The position numbers and the translations under genes were made by a program. 64,000 nucleotides of DNA from contig JAJEKV010000031.1 in assembly GCA_021234155.1 (NCBI GenBank), forward strand, positions 7,888,748-7,952,747. The letters are read 5' to 3'. This DNA is from Isoetes taiwanensis (lineage: Eukaryota > Streptophyta > Lycopodiopsida > Isoetales > Isoetaceae). Below are positions 37,202 to 46,432 of the stretch, in pieces (position 1 is the stretch's first letter; the number at the start of each line of letters is the position of its first letter). The notes under the pieces were generated by a model that ran no database searches, had not been told where the DNA came from, and was given only the letters and a program-made list of their open reading frames with translations.

Positions 37202-38524
37202 AAAAGTCCATTCTCTTGTTGTGAGTTGTGGAAAAAACAATGCACTGATTGTACACACCAAAACACCTAAGGAAGTTGAGGGAGTAATTCCATCTGATGA
37301 GGGCAACTTGGTCAATATTTGACAAAAGGAAAGGGCGTAAGAACAAAGAGGGGTAAGTCGGAGGATAGCAAAGAAGTTGTTCAGCTACAAGAAAAAGAAC
37401 AAGAAGTAGCTATGCAAAAGATGCAGGAAGCAAGCCTCAATCATGACACCACACATATCGGGTGTGTTCTCAAGAAAATGCGTAATCAGCCCTCAAGTTT
37501 CGTGAGCCCGATCTTCAACAAGTGATTGCCGCCATTAATAACCCCGAAAGGGGTATGGGCATTGCCGCCAAGAAGGCCACAACTTAGTGTTGCTTTTAAA
37601 CATTGAATATTATTGATTTTCTTTTGTTGCATTCATCGTAGGGATTACCAGCTTGATTCTCATTAGGTCGTGAGAATCCTGGCTGTTGATACGTAAAGGT
37701 TTCCACATTCAACCCATTTTTCATTTTCATCTTCATCTATTTATTCATGTAGTAATTCCCGTTGTGTAGGTATTCGTGATGTTCCAACGTACTAAATATT
37801 GATTTGGCAAAGAAAAGATAAACTCATTGTCTTGGATTTAAATGGTGTGTTGGTAAAAACATTTGGTGCAAATGAACACATACGCTTGGAAGCAGGGATT
37901 GACAATGACATACACTACAGCGTAAAGAAAGTGATATTCGCACCGTATGCGTTGTTCTTCTTGAAGACTTTGTTACGTATGTTGTGTTGGTATATGGTCA
38001 TCAATGCAACTCTCTAATGTGGAAGATGTGTTTTGCAAGTACTATGTCCGCATTTGAGGGACAGATTTCAATTTGTATGGGGACAGGAGGAATGTGTGCG
38101 CACCGGCCACCACCCTAACAAACCCGGGTCAGTCCCAAATATGATGAAGCCACTTGGGAAAATATATGAGTCATACCCAAGATTCAAAGGTAAGACTTTG
38201 CTTCTTGATGATTCATTATACAAGACTTACCTTAGCAGCCCCCTCGAAATTTTTAAGGGTACCGCATTCAAGATGGATGTCCATGATGAAGTGCTAACAA
38301 GATTCTCACCCCAAAGATAGAAGAAATAATCTGCAGCCAAGACCGAGGAAAAAATGAAGTTACTGGTGAAGAACACACACAGATACAAGCCTTGGCCTAA
38401 GACAGATAGAAAGATTATGAAGCTATGCTTGGAAAGACTTTCTGGAAAACAGTTGCAGTTCTGCAGGTTTGTGAAGGAGGAATTGGAGAAGGTTTATGGT
38501 GATGACGATTGTCATTCTCCATGA
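37202..38524 (+). pseudogene. FCP1/NIF-like HAD phosphatase gene, copy B
   Basis: The pieces read as a plant FCP1-homology (NIF) protein of the HAD phosphatase superfamily. 37202-37525: a charged, Lys/Glu-rich region (SEDSKEVVQLQEKEQEVAMQ). 37797-38017: HAD motif I as LIVLDLNGVLV. Then WSSM...SNVEDVF in another frame, RDRFQFVWGQEECVRTG, MKPLGKIYESYPRFKGKTL and LLLDDSLYKTYLSSP (motif III Asp pair) at 38033-38320. 38354-38524: a C-terminal Lys-rich tail ending KVYGDDDCHSP. Motif I has DLNG where classical CTD phosphatases have DxDxT; DLNG occurs in a plant subfamily whose activity I do not know. At least two frameshifts break the domain; these may be consensus errors. An intron probably precedes the motif I exon (an AG near 37769 follows a T-rich tract). 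Confidence 0.75.
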
Positions 38525-39160
38525 TTATTGGCCTGTTTGTCATTTATTTAGGCTACTTCAATCCTACACTTTTCTTGTACCATCTTTATATTAATTTAAG
38601 AATGTTTTTGCTATATATTGTTTATGTAGTTCAATGCAGACTTGCTTATAAGTTTTTGCAAGGGATGCTTAAAACTTACCAAGTGCTTAAACAAAAAATT
38701 GCCAAAACACTAGGTAAAACATATATGTTTAGTACTAGGTGCAGTGCTTACTGTTATGCTATATAACTGTTTAAAGATAGCTATTTATTGCATGTGTGCT
38801 CTTGTGTTCCAGTGGTTACTCACAAGCACTGCTGAAACTAATTAAAGTGCTTAGTGTTTGAGCTAGAGCACTGTTACATTCACGCAGAATATGGACTGTA
38901 CAAGAATTCAATGTTTTGCCACCTGCATGGATAATAGAAGTAAGAACATCAAATGAATTCATTCTTTACTTAATAGAAAAAACAAAATGTGATGCTGAAA
39001 AGAAGTAGATGAGACAAAAAACTTCATATATTTGATAGACGAAAAGAACATTTGATAGAGAAAGAAAATGACAAACAAAGAATAAAAAACAAAGAACGAA
39101 AAGAACATCTGATACAGAAAGTGGTAGAGACAAAAATCTTTTTATATTAACAAAATTTTT
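38525..39160. other. No gene recognised, copy B
   Basis: AT-rich convergent 3' flanks of the FCP1-like and Glu-rich genes. The 38509-38766 frame has no recognisable domain. Confidence 0.5.
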
Positions 39161-39845
39161 TACAAAAAGGCCTTCGTGCCGCTGTCTTCTGTGGGGTGTC
39201 TTCTTGGGGGTGTCTTTGAACATGGGATGGTGTCTTCGGGGGTGGTGTGCTTAGGTGCTGGTGTCTTCGGGGGGTGTCTTCGGGGCTTTCTCGCTCACTC
39301 CACACATTCTCCTCCACCCCCTCCTTTCGCCTCTTGGTGGGCGCTCAGAAATAGCTCTCCCAAAACCAAATTGCTTTTTCTTCTTCTTCATCCGCCTCTT
39401 CATCTTCCTCTTCTTCCTCTTCATCCTCCTCTTCCTCTTCATCCTCTTCTTCCCTCGCATTGTCCACTTCCTCTTCTTCGTAATTCTCCACTTCCTCTTC
39501 TTCCTCTTCTTCCCGCTCCACTTCCCCTTTCGACTTCAGAAACAAGAAAATCATCAATGTTAGAACAAAAGAAGAACAAAACAAAAAGAAATTGCAAAAC
39601 AAAATAATACCTTCTTCTTCCTCTCGGTCTTCGATTCCGTTTGTCGAATCCGGGACGAACCGCTCGAAAAAAATAAGCGTTCTCAGATTCGGAGCGACGG
39701 CCCGCATCTTCGCATCCGCTAAGCACATACTCCTGCTTGGTTTCCACCGCATGCACGAGGCCATTGCAAAGGAAATAAACGGAATGGGCGTAAGAAGAGG
39801 ATTTGGGCGGCTTAAGGCGGTAGCGTGAGGGCGTAAGAAGAGCAT
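39161..39845 (-). pseudogene. Glu-rich (acidic) protein gene with Pro/Thr repeats, copy B
   Basis: The minus-strand frame from 39845 starts MLFLRPHATAL and runs to DREEEE. A GT...AG intron then fits about 39530-39608 (GT ATTATTTTG donor, TTTCTGAAG acceptor or the AG a few bases later), and an exon of almost only Glu and Asp follows. The frame ends WFWESYF. Beyond it the minus strand reads Pro/Thr-rich repeats (KTPPEDT, TPKKTPH) from the GGTGTCTTCGGGG tract. Acidic low-complexity stretches are common in chromatin and nucleolar proteins, but no specific role can be given. Confidence 0.45.
39373..39530. repeat. CTTCTTC/CCTCTTC low-complexity tract, copy B
   Basis: Imperfect trinucleotide tract encoding the Glu run on the minus strand. 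Confidence 0.85.
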
Positions 39846-40293
39846 AAATCCTATGATTAGGGGCCTAGTGCTTAAATCCTATGCTTAGGCGCGTCAGTGT
39901 ACGAAAAACCTCACACGCGCCAGAACAATTAATTCGTAACCAGGCTTAAATATTTTGTATGACCATTGGAATTGACACATGTCACATCGAGGAAATGCCT
40001 TGACAATATAATTTTGGGAGTTGGTGACGCTGACAGTAGGCGGTCAAAGTCACCATTACTTTGGGCGGCGAAGCGATTACCGAAAAATACGGGCCATTAA
40101 AGTGGTTGCAATAAAACCGCAGGCATCCCCTATGAAAATACGCCATGTGGATGCCAAGTAAGCCTGCTCATCCTTCTACCTGCCAAGTAATACTGACTTT
40201 CGTAAAAAAGGTGCAAACCTGATTGGTCCTGGCGAATCTGACGTGGAAATCTTTAACCCAAGATATGGGCCATTTTGAGACCCCAAATCCGCC
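39846..40293. other. No gene recognised, copy B
   Basis: Intergenic sequence between the Glu-rich gene and the 3' end of the SDGC/SQFK-family gene. Confidence 0.5.
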
Positions 40294-41191
40294 CTAATGG
40301 GTTATAGTAGATCTGTTAGACAAGCAATCCATGATCAATTCATGTAAATGATCAGGCAAATGGTACATATCATCACCTTCATGGATCAACTCAAAGTTGC
40401 AAGCTGTAACTAGGTGACTGTAAACGTTAGCTTCTGGTTTGCGTGTGAGCAGCTCAAACATTCCATTGCCAACACATCCGTACCAAGTACCTGTAATGAC
40501 GGCTTCCCTTCTGGCAAAATGCTGGCCCCAATGATCCTTAAATGCTTTATCAACTACATCTTTAGTACGTGTACATTTGAGCAAGTAAAAATCAGCATTT
40601 TCTTTGTTCCCAATTTCTGCCACAACAGCAAAATTATCACCAATATCAATAATGTCAGATTTGCATTCCGCATCGCCTTCAAAGACTGGACCGTCCACCA
40701 CTTCTGCCAGATCTAGTTCACCGGGATTAAGCTCAGAGTACTGCCACGTTCCAATTCTAGACTTGTTGATGCAACTGTTATACCTACCCTTGCAACAAGC
40801 ATGACAGAAGCAAGAAAAGTTCATGTACGCAACTTGAGTGGGATCCAATCTTTGGACAGGACGAATGGCATGAAACTTGCTCGAACCTTTCAATGTTGTA
40901 CAGTCAAATCTGTCACTCCTATCCACCTCATTCAATTTTATTTCCCAAAAAAATCTGCAGTAGCATATGCTCAACACCTTTCATAACATGCTACTTATTT
41001 CAGACATAAGAGCTTAAACTTTGAGTGAATATTACCTGAACGTGGACTTGTTCTCAAGATGTTGGCTATTACTGAAGTGTTCACGCAAAAAGACCACATC
41101 ATCATGAGCATTTTGTAATGGTACATAATCCCTTTTGAGCATTTCAAATGTATTGCCCTCTTTATCACAGCACTTGCTCCATTGTTTTCTC
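40294..41191 (-). pseudogene. SDGC/SQFK-family gene, last two exons, copy B
   Basis: Last exon 40294-40954: FFWEIKLNEVDRSDRF, FHAIRPVQRLDP, a Cys-rich CFCHACCKGRYNSC, then IGDNFAVVAEI and ADFYLLKCTR, ending SNRSTITH. It aligns with 62292-62900 over its whole length with the same motif order, so the two are paralogs. An 81-bp intron at 40955-41035 has GT at its start (CAG/GTAATATTC) and CAG at its end, and splicing restores a TFRFFWEI junction. The upstream exon 41036-41191, after a TTTTACAG acceptor, reads ENNGASAVIKR and, after a one-base shift, LQNAHDDVVFLREHF. These match GEHDGA and PRHAKDIVKFL in the paralog. The motif Asp of HDGA is Asn here. Upstream exons with the SDGC motif were not found before 43.8 kb, so the gene may be truncated. 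Biochemical role unknown. Confidence 0.65.
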
Positions 41192-43845
41192 CTGTAAAAG
41201 AAAAAGATACAAAGGTGAATTAAAGATTAAGTGAGCTGGCTTGTCATAACAGCGACAATGGAACCAAAACATAACCCATGGGGCTGTTCTAGACTTATTC
41301 TAAATCACAAGTTATCTCTACTACCTTCACAACCATTATCAGAATTTAATAGAACCATATTAATGCAGTGTAAGAAATTACAAACACCATGGGCTGCTTA
41401 CCACAGTCAACAACCTGCACCAAAAGAATTAGGTAAATTTCCACCTGCAGCATGGTGGTGTAGTATGTTGCTTATGCTTATAACCTCAATAGGTAGACCT
41501 TCAATAAAGATATTTCTGAATTGAGATTATCCATGCCCTGAAAATTGGATGATGATTGTATTGTTCATCTCATTTTGTGTGTCACAAATTTGGGCCAATC
41601 AACATTTGATGCCTGTCATGCTTACCCAGGTGGTGGCAATATAATAATAAGAAAGTAACAATTATATTCTCTTTGTTCAGTAACTAAAAGACCCAAGTAT
41701 CTCTATAATCTACCTTCATTCGATTGTGTTAGGAAAACTCAAGGCGGCTACTGCCTTTTGCTTTCTCTAAGTTCACTTTCAATTTAATGGTATTTAAAAA
41801 AAAAAACCTTGCATGCATAGCTCATATCAATTTCAGAAATTATCTTGCTAAGTATCGAAAAACTTCCAACACATTAAGTTGGAACTATGAGAGACAATGA
41901 CTGATGCTAGAAACAATTACTATAAGCGGGCAAAACGGGCAGTTCTTTTGCTCGGGATCAGGTCCAAGTTTGATGGCTTTCATGCCTGTTTTTGGCTTTT
42001 TTGCCCGTCAAAACAGGTAGAAAAAAAATTGCCCTGCATATAAAGGGTAACAAATATCAATTTGCCTGTCATATAGAAAGGCAAAAAAAAAAATGTATGT
42101 CATTTGAAAGGTCGCAAACATAAATTTGCCTTTCTTTTTGTATAAGTACTAGGGTTATTTTATAGGCATAGGCAGGCATTTCGAGTTAATGTACTTACCT
42201 GCCTCTAATAGAATAATGAATTAGGTTAGGTACCATTAATTTTTTTTTTTTTAAGCTTCTACTACATTCCCGGTTCCTCCTATTCTCCCATTTCCCAGCG
42301 AATCCACCAATTTGAAAATTTCGAATGATTTTTGCTCTGTCAGCTGCCGGCTGCCACGGCTCTTTTCGGTAAGCCGGTAGTAATGCTCAGATTTTTTTTT
42401 TTTTTTTTTGTTCTTTCCCCTTTAACACAAAAACGGCTGCGCCTGGAGGAGTCCTGCTTACGTGGGCCGGACGGCCTCAGGTGTGGCTTGGTTTTTTCAC
42501 CACGTTTTAGTCAGAGCGAGTTTCCATGATGGTTTCCATGTGGAGTAAACCATTTGAACACGTGGATTCAAAAGCATGCTTTGATGCTTGGAATGAAGAT
42601 AAACGTAGAAGAACAGTAATGTCTCTTGATGACTCTTGGATTATACTCTTAACTTTTTAACTATATGTTTATATTGGTAGTTACTATTATATAACTTACC
42701 TTTTTGTTCTAAGTTTATAATTGAAAAATGGTCTTCCGTCAATTAAAATTTTTGTATGTCAGTTGAAAGGTTCAAATTGACATTCTGTCATATGGAAGAC
42801 CAAGAAAAAAAGTGCCCGTGATTGGAAAATTAGGGGGTGCCCGTACTTGAACCCTGCTCGGGATCTAAAATGGCGGAAATTCTTGCTAACCCTTTGCTTA
42901 TTGGAAGAACCCTTTGTTCTACAATTTTCCCATGCTTTTATTAAGGATCTGCATTAGAAAAGAATAAATGGTGGATTATGATACAGATGGCCATTTCTTG
43001 CTCATTTCTTGCTTATGGTCTGAGAGCAGACAAATCTACAACGAAATTGCTAGAGGCACTATTGTCTGGACCATTAGATGCTTGAGATCCACAAAAAGTC
43101 TACGATCCTCCAGGATCATGTGCATCCTTAGATGTAGAGATGTGGCTCCGTGAGCTCTGGAGCCTACGCCCAAGCCCTAGCAATAACCGTCGTCTATGTA
43201 CGATTACTCAGGCACAAGAAAGCTTTCCAGATATGTGCTCTGTTTCGCTTCTAGCTTCAATTTCCTTCACCAGTGAGACCATCTCAGTCCAAGGATGATT
43301 TTGGAGGATGTTGGCTTGAAGATGGTGGATTTAGGATATAGCTACAATGAAACATATACCAAGCTTATGGCATGCACTCATAGAACATGGGGTTCTTTCA
43401 TACGCAAGACAAGGAAGAAAATCAAGTTCACAATTGTGTGGTTAATATTACTTTTGTATTTTTCTTTTTAAGGGTATAAAGTCTTAATCCCATGCCCTAT
43501 ATCTACTACATATAAAATTACTGGCTTAACTTTCCGGTGCCAAATGTCAACAAAAAAATTCCAAAATGTCCACTTTTGGAATCAGAAATTGATTCCGGCG
43601 GCCCTCTCTCTACCTTTCCGTCCTGCTCTATATTTCGCCTAATTCTTGCACTGCGACTCGCATGAAACCAACAAAGCGTAGATAGGCTTCTCATTCATCT
43701 CAGCAGATTTCTACAATGGTGGACAGTGGATAGCCGCACACATGCGAACTACCCACGAGAAATAAAGGGAAAATCCAATTATATCATTTGGACCCCAAAA
43801 ACAAATACAATGCTAATAGATGAGTGGCTGATGTACCTGCCGAAA
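41192..43845. other. No gene recognised; AT-rich, copy B
   Basis: Possibly intron or 5' flank of the gene above, or old repeats. It contains a T-run near 42240 and another near 42398. The inverted repeat AGAAAGGCAAA...TTTGCCTTTCT spans about 42077-42138. A 41-44 codon plus-strand frame near 42526-42660 (SKPFEHVDSKACFDAWNEDK) is open and present in copy A, but I recognise nothing in it. Confidence 0.5.
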
Positions 43846-43910
43846 GCTTATCACCGGGATTAAAAAACCCCGCCCTTTCGGGTTTTCGAGGAAAAACCCT
43901 AGTGATAAGC
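43846..43910 (-). repeat. LINE-type 3' hairpin, copy B
   Basis: A 9-bp perfect outer stem (GCTTATCAC/GTGATAAGC) and an inner AAAACCC/GGGTTTT stem. Read on the minus strand, the order GCTTATCACTAGGGTTTTTC, CTCGAAAACCC, GGCGGGGTTTTTTAATCC and GTGATAAGC parallels 51995-52067 almost block by block. Downstream on that strand both also share a TTTGTTT...GGGTCC phrase. It probably marks the 3' end of a retroelement inserted on the minus strand. Confidence 0.65.
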
Positions 43911-44159
43911 CTTCAGCAAGGGGCTTAGACAAACGTAAGGCATAGAATCGCTCCCAAAAACCCCCGCATGGAGAAGTTAAAACGGATGGCGCTCGCCAAC
44001 ATGTACCTGCACATCACCAACACAACAAACGAGAAACATACCAAAGAATAGCATCACCCAATAGGTGGAAAAAAAGCATCACCCACCGGGTGGAAAAACA
44101 TGATAAACAGAACTTGTACAAAATATAAAAAACAAAGAAGGGGGAGGGTGGGTTCAAAG

Positions 44160-44730
44160 AGAATATGGTACTGCTGAGAGAAGAGGAAGCGCCGATGAAA
44201 CATCGATGAAGAACTCCGCAATAAGTAGCAAACGCCCAACCTGAAGAACGGCCCAAAACGCATGCGATGCATGCATGCATGCAACGATGCAATGCATGCA
44301 TGCTGCCTTGAGTAAGAATGGCGATTCGCTACGCCGAATCGGCGACGACATTCTTGCACCGCTACCGCATGAAACCAACAAAGCGCCTGAATACCAAAGG
44401 ACTTCCTTAACAAACTAGGATCGAGGACGAAGGTCACAGGATGAAGGCTAAAGGCCGGAAAGGACAGCAGGAAAGCAACGCCAAATTGGCCAAACCAGGC
44501 AGGAAGAAGCCCCTCCCCTGCCTGGAAACAATTCAAAGAGAATAAGGTACTGCTGAGAGAAGAGGAAGCGCCGATGAAACGTCGATGAAGAACTCCGCAA
44601 TAAGTAGCAAACGCCCAACCTGAAGAACGACCCAAAACGCATGCGATGCATGCATGCAACGCATGCAATGCATGCATGCTCGTCTTGAGCAAGAATGGCG
44701 ATTCGCTACGCGAATCGACGACAAACAATT
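44160..44730. repeat. RY-rich direct repeat, two units about 385 bp apart, copy B
   Basis: Units at 44166-44345 and 44553-44728 share GAGAAGAGGAAGCGCCGATG, GAAGAACTCCGCAATAAGTA and a cluster of CATGCATG boxes, ending AAGAATGGCGATTCGCTACG. The segment lies upstream (minus strand) of the hairpin at 43846-43910. The long minus-strand frame across it (44054-44791) mostly reads the repeats, contains Met-His-Ala runs from CATGCA and resembles no family. It may be the 5' or internal region of the same retroelement. Confidence 0.75.
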
Positions 44731-45494
44731 GCATCGGCCCCAAATTTGGTGCTGCTGGTAGTTCCAGCAGACCCCATGAGTGCCAAGCCAAGCCGTCTTT
44801 GCTACAGGGCTCTTACAGATCTTTGAAAACCAAGCCAAAACAAAGCCTAACATTGAATTTGGAGTCAAAAATTAGTTTTTCGGCATGAGCTGGCCTTCGA
44901 AGGCGAACCCCTATCCAGGGTGAGATTTGCACAAAATTACTCTGTAGGGGAGGGTCCCCGAGATTGGCGCAAGACCTAATTTTAACGCATTTTTTTTACT
45001 CATTTTAACGCGAAACAGGGCCATTTTCGACGTCCAACTATGCCCACATTTAACGCAGAGGTGGTTTGTGTGTGACGCAGCTCCAGCAGCTCCAGCGAGA
45101 AGCATTGTCGGAACATAGAGATCTGAGGGGAGTGGGCGTCGGAATCGCTGTTCCACGTGTTGCCAGAGGTAACATGACTCTTTCTTGCATGGTAGATCTG
45201 TAGACTTACTTTTTCTATGCAATTTTATGTAATATGTATGCTTGCCAAATGGCTCAAAAGGTTGAATTGGAGTTCTTAAAGATCCAGACAATCCATTTCC
45301 CGCATTATTTCTCAGATATTTCTTAACACTTTCAAGCTTTTGAAAGCTCAATCAAGCATAGTTCTGGAGATCATGAAGCTGAATACAGTGCCATTTATGC
45401 TAGACGTTATAATTGGTGTGGAATTGAAAAAGGTACTAGGCAAACACAGTATTGTGGAGCCAATGAATATAATCAGTCTCAACCTCGTAGTCAG
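44731..45494. other. No confident gene; 5' flank of the CRINKLY4-like gene, copy B
   Basis: No recognisable protein. Sequence immediately before the crinkly repeat may include 5' exons (LEKVLGKHSIVEPMNI-like text at 45420-45480 occurs in both copies), but I cannot place them in the family. Confidence 0.35.
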
Positions 45495-46432
45495 TTTAAT
45501 ATCTCTGCCATATCTAGTGGTTTAGGCACATCTGTGGAATTAGGGATGATACAAAGGAAGCAATATGCTGGGTGATAGTACATATGGCCAGCTGAAGGTC
45601 CCAAATGGGGTTTCTTTTTCATTAATCTCAGCGGGAGATGGTATACCTGTGGCATCAGACTAGATAAGCCTATGCACACTATATGCTAGAAATCAACCAG
45701 ACTAGATAAGCCTAGATGCAGACTAGATAAACCTATGCACACTATATGCTGAAAAATCAAACAGCTTTCCTAGCGTAGTTGTTGGTGTCATGGTAAGTAT
45801 CTTTTGTTTTTCTTGCTTTATTATACTGGAAGTTTTGTATCAAAAACACAGTTAAAACTCCTGACCCTTGGGAAAATCCACCTCAAAGGGTTGAAGCATT
45901 CACTAGTTCTGAGCTTCTTACAGCTACAACAAATTATAGTGCATCAATGCTGCTAGGTATAGGTGCATTTGGTATGGTGTATAAAGGCGTTTTTCAAGAT
46001 AGACATGTTGTGGCCATAAAAAGGAGTACTAGTCCCCAGATATCTAAATCCTTCGATCAAAAACTGCAACTTCTGGCAATATTGCACCATATCTATCTGC
46101 TGAACTTGATTGGATTCTTTACTTAAGAGAAAATACTAGTTTTTGAGTTCCTAGAAAATGGTTCATTGTATAATTGTCTTTTTGCCAAGAAGACTATTCA
46201 ATTGGATTGGAAAATGAGGCGTAGAATTGAATTGCAGTGCCGGCCTCAAGGGGTTTAGAATATCTGCATGCTTATGCCAATCCTTACTATCTATCTATAA
46301 TACACAGGGATGTCAAGTGCTCAAATATACTCTCAGATAAGGAATGGAATGCGCATGTTTCTGACTTTGGCCTGTCACTACTAGGGCCTTGCAAAACATC
46401 TTCCACTGTAAAACATTGGCGTGCTTAAGGCT
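45495..46432 (+). pseudogene. CRINKLY4-like receptor kinase, broken or partial
   Basis: CRINKLY4 proteins are plasma-membrane receptor kinases with extracellular crinkly repeats, acting in epidermal and cell-layer specification. Here one crinkly-type repeat reads, across two one-base shifts, AISSGLGTS, CGIRDDTKEAICW, GDSTYGQLKVPNGVSF and AGDG. PSVVVGVM near 45770 may begin the membrane segment and is followed by a consensus donor (ATG/GTAAGT at 45793). The kinase part begins about 45895: ELLTATTNYS, GIGAFGMVYKGVF, VAIKRSTSP, LLNLIGF, ILVFEFLENGSLYNCLFAKK, then [21 protein letters not shown] and [18 protein letters not shown] is typical of the CR4 group. After 46432 the activation segment and C-lobe are lost. 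Stops and shifts occur in clean sequence, so it is probably a pseudogene, unless the rest is spliced from farther away. Confidence 0.75.

Larger units (their letters stand above)
28974..46059. repeat. Second copy of the 17 kb duplicated segment, starts at the N gap
   Basis: Co-linear with 11899-28960, beginning on the first base after the N run and diverging only where copy A ran out (CCTTCGATCA at 46059). Sequence quality rises towards the right: beyond about 40 kb genes read through longer frames. It is probably the left end of the next contig at the same locus. Confidence 0.93.

Noticed and set aside
44054-44791. 245-codon minus-strand frame as a gene
   Set aside because: It reads through the RY-rich direct repeat, has Met-His-Ala runs produced by CATGCA and matches no family; copy A does not keep the frame.
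11899-46059. Recent biological tandem duplication of 17 kb
   Set aside because: Both edges coincide exactly with the N gap, which is far better explained by overlapping contigs.
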